A stretch of 23,646 nt of DNA, taken from assembly GCA_032718475.1 (NCBI GenBank), contig JAUCBJ010003663.1, forward strand, positions 1 through 23,646. Direction: 5' to 3'. The notes under the pieces are model-generated. The model saw only the letters and a program-made list of their open reading frames with translations. It did no database searches and had not been told where the DNA came from. The stretch is from Nemertoderma westbladi (taxonomy: Eukaryota; Xenacoelomorpha; Nemertodermatida; Nemertodermatidae). Made by a program: the position numbers and the translations under genes. Below, piece after piece: positions 8,473 to 16,884 of this stretch (its first letter is position 1; each line of letters opens with the position of its first letter).

Positions 8473-10128
8473 CTAGATACGTCTGAATGGGTGAATCATT
8501 CTTCTAAGAATTTCCTTACGAATAATATTATAATCTCCGCCGGCAGATTGTCGTAAAAAACCGCGATTTTCATCTGCTCTCCGGGACAGGTAAGGTAGAA
8601 CGTCGACAACGGGTCCGTATGGTACATACTTAGCGACCGTGTAACCAGCCTGGCCCAAAGTTAGTGTTACGTTGTCCCGCATACCGAGTTGTTGACCAAA
8701 GCATACCGACCCTGACCTGGGATCAATACCAAACTCGAGCATCCGTTGAACAACGTATTGAACCGTGGCTTCATTATGACTCGCAACGAATATATGAACC
8801 CTGGCACCTTCGCTGATCTTCCTCAAACAATCGTCAATAACCTTGTAATAATTATCTGTGGTGTCTTGGTATGTATCGTGTATAGGATCGGTGTATCCTA
8901 ACACCTTGGCTCGCTGTCTCTCCTGTTCCATATAGGCACCGCGGACTATCTTTGCGGCAAAGTGTACCCCTTCTCTCTCTGCTCTATCCATGTCCAAACG
9001 AATACGTTCACAGCTGTTCTTAAGATAACATTGGTATGTATTGTAGATAACAGGGCCGTTCTTATTATAAACTTTAATAAGATCCATAGCCAACCGCGAG
9101 ATGGCTGCTCGAAAGAAGGTAAATTCCGCGTCTACCATTAGTTTAACTCCCAGCTGATTAGCTCGACTCGCGATCATATCAATACGTGTCCACACGTTCC
9201 CCAGTATCTCGTCCCCGTCCTCTCCTAGGCGAGGTAACAAAGATTGCAAACCTGTTGCGGCTGGGTTGGAAACAGGAAACAGCTTATCCAATGAGACGGC
9301 GGGGGAAATAATTTCATTCCAATCCAATACACCAATCCCACCTGATTTATCGTTGTCCAGCGCAACGAATAATTCATCAATATCGCCGTCAGTCGCAAGG
9401 ATTCCCATATTGCGTAACTGATCGCGAAACAGAGATCCCTCTACCGATAACGACTGATGCTGGTCAGACGACCTGGCTAATTTATTTACAAAAAAGTCAT
9501 TAAGTTGAGTGATAATATCTGAGTAGTGAAGAAGAAATTGAGGGGTTGCCAATGAGGTCAGTTTCATAGCAGCGAAGGCGGCATTAGGTGCGTTCGCATT
9601 TGCTGAAAGGTCTATACAGGTCAGATATTGATCAGCATTTATCGCACATTGTCGTTCCCCCTGGTCAGCCACTCTTCCATCACTAGTTCCATCGACGGAG
9701 CAATCCTGTTCTACAGCGTAGTTCAGCATTGTATTAACTCCGGATTCCCGGAGACGAGCGATATATGGAATTACCTTTTCGCGATCCTCACCCGCACAAA
9801 AATGCCCGTAGAAGGTTAACTTCATCGCGATGCTGAATAAATGATCACCCAAAAGCTTCCTCGCCAGATCCATAATCTTTTGATTTCTATCTACAAGAAA
9901 ATTATAAGAACATAACCTAAAAACAATGAGACCCCGGAGTAATTCCAAATAACTTTTGCTTCGTAACGCATCCTGGTGGTTGGAGAAGTCCAAGGTGGAT
10001 AGGGGGATGTTTCCATGATGTTGAGATCCGAATCTACATATTCGTAGATTCGGTTGGGTATCGATACCGGAAGAGATTCCGTTTCGTTTCATTGTTCGCA
10101 TATACAGGACCGCCGTTCGATACGCCAT
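8473..10128 (-). CDS. PRODH: Proline dehydrogenase 1, mitochondrial, with an EF-hand
   Basis: The 551-residue flavoenzyme oxidises L-proline to pyrroline-5-carboxylate at the inner mitochondrial membrane, the first step of proline catabolism, passing electrons to the quinone pool. The N-terminus is rich in Arg and lacks acidic residues over the first 20 positions, consistent with an import presequence. Family motifs in order: KLTFYGHFCAGED (103-115), MVDAE (331-335), YNTYQCYLK (362-370), KIVRGAY (393-399), VASHNE (448-453), FGQQLGM (477-483) and YVPYGPVVDVLPYLSRR (501-517), whose paired Arg bind substrate carboxylate. A canonical EF-hand loop occupies 258-269 (DNDKSGG onward, Asp at position 12). 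The ATG is the first after an in-frame stop at 10210-10212. Length and C-terminus are complete. It is intronless, unlike the many-exon vertebrate gene. A MITE starts 235 bp upstream. Confidence 0.97.
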   Translation of the reverse strand: MAYRTAVLYMRTMKRNGISSGIDTQPNLRICRFGSQHHGNIPLSTLDFSNHQDALRSKSYLELLRGLIVFRLCSYNFLVDRNQKIMDLARKLLGDHLFSIAMKLTFYGHFCAGEDREKVIPYIARLRESGVNTMLNYAVEQDCSVDGTSDGRVADQGERQCAINADQYLTCIDLSANANAPNAAFAAMKLTSLATPQFLLHYSDIITQLNDFFVNKLARSSDQHQSLSVEGSLFRDQLRNMGILATDGDIDELFVALDNDKSGGIGVLDWNEIISPAVSLDKLFPVSNPAATGLQSLLPRLGEDGDEILGNVWTRIDMIASRANQLGVKLMVDAEFTFFRAAISRLAMDLIKVYNKNGPVIYNTYQCYLKNSCERIRLDMDRAEREGVHFAAKIVRGAYMEQERQRAKVLGYTDPIHDTYQDTTDNYYKVIDDCLRKISEGARVHIFVASHNEATVQYVVQRMLEFGIDPRSGSVCFGQQLGMRDNVTLTLGQAGYTVAKYVPYGPVVDVLPYLSRRADENRGFLRQSAGGDYNIIRKEILRRMIHPFRRI

Positions 10129-10363
10129 GTTCAGATGTTCAATTACCAGTAAAAGGGTTGGTACCGTACCGTACGGTAGCTGGGTAGGCCCAGCTGCCCT
10201 GTCAGCCTGTTATAACTGCTGAACTGTATAATATACTACAATGCTGCAATGCGGTAATTTGTGTAATACCGGTGGTGTTGCGGTGACACAGGCGAAAATG
10301 CACCATTGGCAGATTGGCCCTTCGGGGCAATGGCAAGGGTCCAGAATTACACGCTCCACATTT
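10129..10363. other. PRODH upstream region
   Basis: This 235-bp stretch lies between the PRODH start and the inserted MITE and must hold part of the promoter. It includes the near-palindrome TACCGTACCGTACGGTA (about 10162-10178). The PRODH frame stays open as far as 10212 but has no earlier ATG. No TATA box was recognised. Confidence 0.5.
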
Positions 10364-10380
10364 GGGTAAATCTTTTCGAC

Positions 10381-10493
10381 CTACGCGTAGGCCTACGCGT
10401 AGCTACGCGTAGCTACGCGTAGTTCGCAACATTGGGTCATATATCACCAGTTTCAGAGTTTTAACAATAACTACGCGTAGGTGCTACGCGTAG
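10381..10493. repeat. CTACGCGTAG palindrome cluster, left end
   Basis: Six perfect 10-bp palindromes start at 10381, 10393, 10403, 10413, 10471 and 10484; degenerate versions follow to about 10520. They lie subterminally in the MITE and are good candidates for transposase binding sites. Confidence 0.93.
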
Positions 10494-11270
10494 GTCCTAC
10501 GCGACCTACGCATAGGTGCTACCCATAACTATGCCTATACGTCGTTTATCATTAGTAGGCTTACGTATTCCAAGCGAGTCAGTACTAAAATAAGACACAA
10601 TACGGTATGTTCAATAAACAACCCACAACCATCAAATGCTTTCAACAGTAATGTATCCTATACCTGTATACTCTATATAGAGGAATACGCGAAGACTACA
10701 TATTCTTCACTTCATGCGTTGCGGGCGGTAAAATGTGTTAATAATTAATGTTTAGAGTTCAAAAATAGTTTACAAAGGAAATAGGCCGATGGTTCTTATC
10801 GATTCTCTATGCTTTTTATTGCCTTTGTTCACGATAGGGCAAGGATATACTGTATTTAATATGTTAACCCCTTGACAAGGGAAGGGGGAGACTAAATTGT
10901 CTACCATGATTGGTTGCACTTGTTATTTGACCAAACAATTTGATTATATGCAGTATTTATCAGCTTTCGCTTAACCTCTTCACCGGTAGACTGGTCGCTT
11001 TATTTACTACTGTTCAATATTTAAATAATCCAATGGAAACAAAGATACTTGAATCATGAGACGTGAATTTTAAGTTTACTTTTTATTCATCCTCGTGTTT
11101 GTATGTGAAAGAGCCGAATATTATTTATTACCAGTGCTGTATGTAGAGATATGAGTTTCCGATTCTGTTATTACATTTGTCTGATAATCAGATACCTGAC
11201 ATATACCGATACTTGCCTAACAACTCAACCCTACCGGACCTGAAATGAAAAATCATTGTTATCAGGACTG

Positions 11271-11458
11271 CTACGCGTAGCACCTACGCGTAGCTACGCG
11301 TAGCACCTACGCGTAGTTTCAAAATACCTACGCGTAGTTCCAAAATAACTACGCGTAGTTTTAAAACACCTACGCGTAGTTGTTAAAAAGGCAGTAAGTC
11401 TGGCCCTACCGGTAAATGACAGGAATGGAAGTTACAAACTACGCGTAGCTACGCGTAG
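11271..11458. repeat. CTACGCGTAG palindrome cluster, right end
   Basis: Nine perfect copies start at 11271, 11284, 11294, 11307, 11328, 11349, 11370, 11439 and 11449. Several are 21 bp apart (11307, 11328, 11349, 11370), about two helical turns, with TTCAAAATA-like spacers. Confidence 0.93.
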
Positions 11459-11638
11459 GTCGAAAAGATTTACCCCCACATTTTAATTAGGCAGTGATTT
11501 TTTATGTCCTTTTATTTGACTTTTTTTGTCCTCCTATTTTTACGAATTGTGCATAATGACTTTTGTTGTCCTTTTAATGACTTTTATTGTCCTTTTAATG
11601 ACTTTTTATGTATGTATTTCTTCAAACTGTCAGACTGC

Positions 11639-11882
11639 TGATTTCTGGACTGTCAGACAGTTGATTTCAACATGCCTATGCCAAAACATTCAAAATTTGT
11701 TGATTTCTGGTCTGTCGGACAGTTGGTTTCACTATGCCTGTGCCAAAACATTCCATGATTCCATGATTTATAGACTATGAGATAGAATTCCATATGCGCC
11801 TGTGGTAAAAGACTCTAAATTTAATAGTTTGTGGTTGTTGTCGATAATCGATTACCACATGACGTAGCAAAACACTCATTTT
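11639..11882. repeat. 62-bp degenerate tandem repeat, about 4 copies
   Basis: TGATTTCTGG(A/T)CTGTC and the following ATGCCT(A/G)TGCCAAAACATTC occur at 11639 and again at 11701. A third, weaker copy starts near 11764 and a fourth near 11820. Degeneracy increases towards the satellite array on the right. Confidence 0.8.
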
Positions 11883-11885
11883 ATA

Positions 11886-12632
11886 GCCAAAAACAATTGC
11901 CAATTGATGGAAAGGAGCAGGTTAAGGCCGGATTTTCTAACCAAAACAATAAACGATCATTTAACTAATTGAGGGAAAGGAGCACGTTACAGAGACGGGA
12001 TTTTCTAACCAAAACAATAAACAATAACATTACCAATTGAGAGAAAGGAGCACGTTACAGATGCGGGATTTTCTAACCAAAACAATAAACAGTCACATTA
12101 CCAAATCAGGGAAAGGAGCAGGTTACAGAGGCGGGATTTTCTAACCAAAACAATAAACGATCATTTAACTAATTGAGGGAAAGGAGCAGGTTACAGAGAC
12201 GGGATTTTCTAACCAAAACAATAAACGATAACATAACCAATTGAGAGAAAGGAGCAGGTTACAGATGCGGGATTTTCTAACCAAAACAATAAACAGTCAC
12301 TTTACCAAATCAGGGACAGGAGCAGGTTACAGAGACGGGATTTTCTAACCAAAACAATAAACGATAACATTACCAATTGAGAGAAAGGAGCAGGTTACAG
12401 GAGGCGGGATTTCCTAACCAAAGCAATAAACGATCACTTAATTAATTGAGGGAAAGGGGCAGGTTACAGAGGCGGGATTTTCTAACCAAAACAATAAACA
12501 GTCACTTTACAAAATGAAGGAAAGGAGCAGGTTACAGAGGCGGGCCTTTCTAACCAAAACAATAAACGGTCACTTTACCAAATCAGGCAAAGGAGCAGGT
12601 TACAGATGAGGCGGGATGTTCTAACCAAAACA
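11886..12632. repeat. 68-bp satellite array, about 11 monomers, 3-mer higher order
   Basis: The phase marker ATTTTCTAACC starts at 11932, 12000, 12068, 12136, 12204, 12272, 12340, 12409 and 12477, with mutated markers at 12545 and 12616; the spacing is 68 bp except 69 and 71 near the right end. Monomers share CTAACCAAAACAATAAAC and AGGAGCAGGTTACAG. Their variable parts fall into three types: A (GATCATTTAACTAATTGAGGG), B (ATAACATTACCAATTGAGAG) and C (AGTCACATTACCAAATCAGGG, ends degenerate). The order is A-B-C-A-B-C-B-A-C-C', so a 204-bp three-monomer unit repeats and then scrambles. The first copy (11886-11931) is a degenerate B. Confidence 0.95.
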
Positions 12633-12934
12633 ACCGGTCAGCCGGTAGGCCTACCAGTACCGTATTTAAATGGTAGGCTACACAGTAGGCCTACAGCAGT
12701 GCCGGTACCGGTACTAAAATACAGCAATGCCTGCTTTATACCTACATCTGTACATACAATACAGCAAAATAGTGCTATATAAACTAATACCGGTACTGAT
12801 AGCCTGAGAGAACAGCAGTAGAGAAACCGGTAGCATGGAACCTAACATTAGATTTTTGGAGGACATAAAAAATAAAAAATAAGGACAAAAAAAGGATTTA
12901 AACGGACAATAAAAATTATTGCGTTTTAATTAGG

Positions 12935-13185
12935 GTTAAAAAATATAAACAAATTAAAAAAATAATAAACAAATAAATCTAAGTTAAAGTGCTGCACGGT
13001 ACGCTAGGCCTACTTACAGTATTATTACTGTATTATACTTAAGACTATGGGGAGGAGGGCATTCTTCTTGGGGGGGGGGGGGGGGGGGGGGACTACTATA
13101 TACTTACTATTATATGAAGCAGTATAGTAGTCCTTGACATACAGTGATTTATCAAATAGGTCTGTAGTTAGTTACCTACCCTAAT
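12935..13185. other. AT-rich spacer with a G22 run
   Basis: No gene is visible. A run of 22 G occupies 13070-13091 just before a LINE fragment. Confidence 0.6.
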
Positions 13186-13416
13186 GAAAGCCTCCGCTTT
13201 GCAGGACATTGCTTTCGCCGTGAGGACCAGCCAGTGCATAATCTTGTACTTTGACAGCCTCATGGAGTGAATAAGCATGGTGGACAGCCCATGACTTTCT
13301 TGAGACGCATCTTAAAGGACACTGGCCTTGAAGATGCGGATGATCTAGCAAATGTCATGGGTGATAGGGAGTTGTGGCGGCGCAATTTTGTTGACAAACC
13401 GGCACAGCATTCTTAA
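13186..13416 (+). pseudogene. LINE reverse transcriptase C-terminal fragment with one stop
   Basis: One frame reads ESLRFAGHCFRREDQPVHNL, then TGA at 13252-13254, and continues in the same frame through GGQPMTFLRRILKDTGLEDA and GDRELWRRNFVD to TAA at 13414-13416. This is the characteristic tail of endonuclease/reverse transcriptase LINE proteins common in marine invertebrates (RFAGH, LRKDTGLED, RDLWRR-type motifs). The family usually has Trp (TGG) where the TGA stands, so a single base change explains the stop. All catalytic parts are absent; the fragment is dead. The same tail occurs at 22390-22427 on the other strand. The family differs from the one at 2400-2996. Confidence 0.85.
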
Positions 13417-13459
13417 AAATGCAGCTGCAATGCAGCATGCCGATACTAGTAGTAGTAAT

Positions 13460-14320
13460 GAAAGATAGGATGGCACCCCCAACACACACGCATCCCCCAA
13501 TCAACACGCACCCCCAACACACACACGCCCACCCTCCCACACGCAAACCCCACGCACCGACACCCCCCTCACACACGCACCACCACCCCCCCCCCCCCCC
13601 CTCCCACACGCACCCCCTCCCACCACACGCACCCCCATCCCCTCCCCTCCCACACACACCCACCCTCCCACACGCACCAACACAACCACATGCACCCCCT
13701 CCCACACGCACCCCCAACCCACACGAACCCCCAACCCACACGCACCCCCAACCCACTCGCACCCCCAACCCACACGTACCCCCTCCCACACACGGCCACC
13801 CTCCCACACGCACCCCCTCCCACACGCACCCCCAACCCACAAGCACCCCCCAACCCACACGCTCCCCCTCCCACACGCATCCCCCTCCCCTCCCACACAG
13901 GGCCACCCTCCCACACGCACCCCCTCCCACACGCAGCCCCTCCCACACGCACCCCCCTCCCCTCCCACACACACCCACCCTCCCATATGCACCCCCTCCC
14001 ACACGCACCCCCAACCCACACGCACCCCCAACCCACACGCACCGGCACCCCTCTCCCTCACGCACCGACACCCACTCCCACACGCACCGGCACCCCTCTC
14101 CCACACGACACGCACCGGCACCCCTCTCCCTCACGCACCGACACCCCCTCCCACACGCACCCCCAACCCACACGCACCCCCAACCCACACGCACCGGCAC
14201 CCCTCTCCCTCACGCACCGACACCCCCTCCCACACGCACCCCCAACCCACACGCACCGGCACCCCTCTCCCTCACGCACCGACACCCCCTCCCACACGCA
14301 CCGTCACCCAGCCTCCCTCA
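13460..14320. repeat. C-rich minisatellite (CCCACACGCACCCC type)
   Basis: About 860 bp of short units such as CCCACACGCACCCCCAA and CCCTCCCACACGCA is interrupted by a C16 run at 13586-13601. From about 14034 a longer compound unit appears: CACGCACCGGCACCCCTCTC followed by CCTCACGCACCGACACC, repeated four or five times with 60-80 bp spacing. The C strand is almost free of stops, so His/Pro-rich and Gly/Val-rich open frames arise on both strands; I do not regard them as genes. The minus strand has many GGGGG runs that could form quadruplexes. Confidence 0.94.
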
Positions 14321-14780
14321 TAATTATTCCTTTTAACCACATTTTATCTTGGACTTCTAGAATATTATTTATATCTTAAATATGTAAATATAATTAAATT
14401 AATATTCTAGATTCAATGATTATGCACATAATTTAGTGTTACCACTTCCGCCATATACGGAGTATTAATTAATATCACGAAATACGAGCTGCATTATTAA
14501 TACATATAGGCCTACATCTATTTCCCAATTCTCTCTCTCTCGTCGCATTCATATTTTATATTTTTCTTAAAGTCAAAATACAACCGTAATTCATTAAACT
14601 ACTACAATAATTATTTTTCTCCAACTTCTCTGGTTTTCTACTAATTATATAATTCTAAAAAAATTATCGAAGTAATGAAATGCAATAAGAACAAACAGAT
14701 TTATAGCCTATATAACAAAATATAGTAGGCCTACTATGAAATGAATAGAGATTGAGAACAGCAATGCAAAAATATTATCC
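14321..14780. other. AT-rich spacer downstream of the tRNA gene
   Basis: No gene or large repeat was recognised. It contains a short CTCTCTCTCTC run near 14530 and two TAGGCCTA octamers. The plus-strand AAAAA at 14768-14772 is the minus-strand T run that would end the tRNA transcript. Confidence 0.5.
14768..14772 (-). terminator. RNA polymerase III T-run terminator
   Basis: Five T on the minus strand begin eight bases after the 3' end of the initiator tRNA gene, the normal position for a Pol III terminator. Confidence 0.8.
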
Positions 14781-14852
14781 TAGCAGAGCGTGGTTTCGAT
14801 CCACGGACCTCTGGGTTATGGGCCCAGCACGCTTCCACTGCGCCACTCTGCT
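14781..14852 (-). tRNA. Initiator tRNA-Met (CAT)
   Basis: The 72-nt gene reads AGCAGAGTGGCGCAGTGGAA onward. The acceptor stem AGCAGAG pairs with CTCTGCT. The D-arm carries the A box TGGCGCAGTGG. The anticodon arm has the three consecutive G-C pairs (GGG/CCC) diagnostic of initiators around CAT. The T-arm is CGTGG-ATCGAAA-CCACG, with A at the first loop position as in eukaryotic initiators rather than TTC. It starts with A1-T72, another initiator hallmark. CCA is not encoded and there is no intron. It delivers Met to the ribosomal P site at translation start. It looks intact and functional and closely follows the metazoan consensus. Confidence 0.97.
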
Positions 14853-15273
14853 GGTTGAAGGATACGTGTAATTTATGGGAGTAATGAAAGCAGGAAGTTT
14901 ACAAATATTATTGTACTAGCTTGTTGTCAAAATAAAGTGGGAAATTTAAATTATTGATACGTGTTTATTGTTACTTTTCTGTGATTTACAACTATTATAC
15001 AGTTAGTTATATAAATATTATATGCTTTTATGAACCGGTACCGGTATAACTGAATATTGAACTGAGTAATAAACTAACAAGTGTTGAGAATAGTAACAAG
15101 AAATTAACCAAATACCTTATGTTACCCTTACTTACCCATTCTGCCATTATCAGATTTTATACCGGTTCTGCGTAGATACTACAGTACTATACCGGTCCCG
15201 ATAATTAAAATCTCCAAAAATTACTTTTATTTTAATTAATTTAATTTGTAGGTAGATAGTTATTTATGTGTTA
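14853..15273. other. AT-rich spacer, nothing recognised
   Basis: Only scattered ACCGGTA motifs (about 15033-15045, 15160, 15190) were noticed. No coding region was found. Confidence 0.5.
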
Positions 15274-15465
15274 AGCCCGGTTCCCAGATCCCAGATACAC
15301 TTCGCAGTGACAGCGCTCTGACGCTGGTCGATCGCAGTATTTTTGTTTTTGATAACAGCGCTGTGAAAACACGGAGCAGCGCTGTCAAAGTGTCAAAGTG
15401 CGTTCAAAACTAGACGTAAAGCCACCGCGCTGTCACCCGGGTGAAGTTTATCTGTGAACCGGGCT
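15274..15465. mobile_element. 192-bp Harbinger-like MITE with TTA duplication
   Basis: The ends are AGCCCGGTTCCCAGAT on the left and the inverse of AGCCCGGTTCACAGAT on the right. The imperfect TIR extends about 35 bp, to GTGACAGCGC on both sides. The direct repeat TTA flanks it at 15271-15273 and 15466-15468; a TWA 3-bp duplication is typical of PIF/Harbinger. The interior has three CAGCGCT(G) palindromes. It is too short to code for anything. Confidence 0.85.
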
Positions 15466-15468
15466 TTA

Positions 15469-16159
15469 GTGTTAGGATATTAAATTTAGTTAATAACAAA
15501 GCCAAAGAGCAAAGACCCCAAGTCTACTGAGGCGAGGCAGACAGGACTGTGGAATAGGAGGTAGTCTTTATTTCGGTACCTTTAAGAGTGGAGGATGAAC
15601 CCGCTAGTGCAGAGTCGAGAGTCTCGATGAATGAGTTCTCGTATTACCGACGTGATTTTCAACAACATTGATAATTACAAGTAAGACATTACAATATACA
15701 CCTAACAGTAGGCCCTCCACGTTGTAGTGTAAACATTACCAACAAACATGTAAGTAAGGGGTCTAGGCCGGCTATTAAAGCCATAATATTTAAACTTAAT
15801 ATCGCTATAATAATCGTTATAATACTACTTCTCAGTTCTTACCACATAGGGGATCTGTTTTTGTATATTTTGGCCGATACCAGGAATTTGTGTGAGAGAC
15901 ATAAAATAAATACATTATCTTATAAATAACATCATTATAGATCATACATTCATACATTTTCCCTTTTGAGAAGCCATGGATGGGTGTGTATTTGTTTTTG
16001 CCATTATTTCTCATTATTTGTTAGTCGTTTTATTTTGGTTTTGATTTACTTTAAGGTGGGCTTATTTATGCATATCACTGATATTTATTTGCATAACTAT
16101 TTACATGACTTTTACATAACTGTTGTTAAGTTGCCTTAAAATTTGGTTTCGTCTACTTT
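15469..16159. other. Gene-free stretch, unclassified
   Basis: Part of it (about 15490-15720, with GAGTCGAGAGTCTCGA near 15611) looks less AT-rich than its neighbours and may be an old repeat, but no ends or domains could be recognised. The open frame at 15832-16014 shows no family resemblance. Confidence 0.4.
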
Positions 16160-16570
16160 TCCAAGATGCATCGTAAATGGCACGTAAATGACGTAAATGA
16201 CGTCAGCACTTTAGGGGGGGGGGGGGAGTTGGGAAAATCTGATGACGTGCTGATGAGGGGAGGGGAGGGGGTCAGCCAAAATCTGACGTCAGCATATGTT
16301 CATTTATAGGTGCTAGAAGAGATATAGCAGAAGAGTAAATAGCTTGCCTATTTTAATTGTTCGAAGCCCCCGAAGGCCCGTAGCACGACCTTCTGTTTCA
16401 GTTACCAGTCACCATGTTTCAGTGATTAGGACGCGAAATTTTTTTAATCTGATTTAGGGGAGGGGGGGGGGGAGTCAACGCCTATCTGATGACATCTGAT
16501 TTAGGGGAGGGAGGGGGTCAACATTTTGGGGAAAAGTGCAGACGTCATACTTGGACGGCCCCTTATACAT
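16160..16570. repeat. G-rich degenerate repeat with TGACGTCA motifs
   Basis: Four G-rich blocks (16214-16226, 16256-16271, about 16457-16472, 16504-16516) sit in similar contexts: ATCTGATTTAGGGGAGGG before and GTCA after. TGACGTCA or GACGTCA occurs near 16198 and 16283, and ACGTCATACTTGGACGGCCC closes the region. Similar GGGGCCGTCCA-type ends with G-rich tracts belong to interspersed repeats in many invertebrates; I cannot define the ends here. Confidence 0.55.
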
Positions 16571-16673
16571 ATTTCGAAAGCTCAGAATTTTCTATTTTTT
16601 TGTGCTAATCAGAGATAAAGCTAATTATCACTATCTACAAATTGCAGACAACTTCCAAGATATTATATATAAA

Positions 16674-16846
16674 ATTAATCGTTCTCCACTAAGATTAATC
16701 GTTCTCCACTAAAATTAATCGTTCTCTTCTAAGATTAATCATTCTCCTCTAAGATTAATCGTTCTCCACTAAAATTAATCATTCTCCACTAAAAATAATC
16801 ATTATCCACTAAAAAAAATCATTCTCCACTAAGATAAATCGTTCAT
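16674..16846. repeat. 20-bp minisatellite, about 9 copies
   Basis: Units of ATTAATCGTTCTCCACTAAG start every 20 bp from 16674 to 16834, with C/T and A/G variants (ATCATT, TCTTCT) and decay towards the right. No coding potential is evident. Confidence 0.93.
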
Positions 16847-16884
16847 AACTATTTTTTACTGGCATTGGAATTCGGAATACCGGT

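Larger units (their letters stand above)
10364..11475. mobile_element. MITE with 27-bp TIRs and 8-bp target duplication
   Basis: The 1112-bp element has perfect 27-bp terminal inverted repeats (10364-10390 and 11449-11475) starting GGGTAAATCTTTTCGACC. It is flanked by an exact 8-bp direct repeat CCACATTT (10356-10363 and 11476-11483). An 8-bp duplication fits the hAT superfamily, with P and Merlin as alternatives; the GGG end is not a typical hAT CAG end. The terminal 160-210 bp at each side hold fifteen perfect copies of the palindrome CTACGCGTAG (six left, nine right). No transposase is encoded, so it depends on a partner element. It sits just upstream of PRODH. Confidence 0.93.
11492..12923. 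mobile_element. Candidate TIR element carrying a satellite core
   Basis: The direct repeat TTTTAATTAGG stands at 11481-11491 and 12924-12934. Just inside it, the left end CAGTGATTTTTTATGTCC is mirrored on the right by the inverse of CGCAATAATTTTTATTGTCC, and the similarity continues imperfectly for about 50 bp through TTTTTTTGTCC. Between the ends lie a 62-bp tandem repeat and the 68-bp satellite array. The CAG-type left end would suit hAT, but the right end has two extra bases and the TIRs are degenerate, so this is an old or chance structure. No transposase is present. Confidence 0.55.

Noticed and set aside
11886-12632. CRISPR array
   Set aside because: The 68-bp units are similar along their full length with no unique spacers, and the DNA is eukaryotic.
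13355-14379. Pro/His-rich and Gly/Val-rich open frames up to 305 codons
   Set aside because: They occur in several frames on both strands of a C-rich minisatellite, as expected for a low-complexity repeat without stops.
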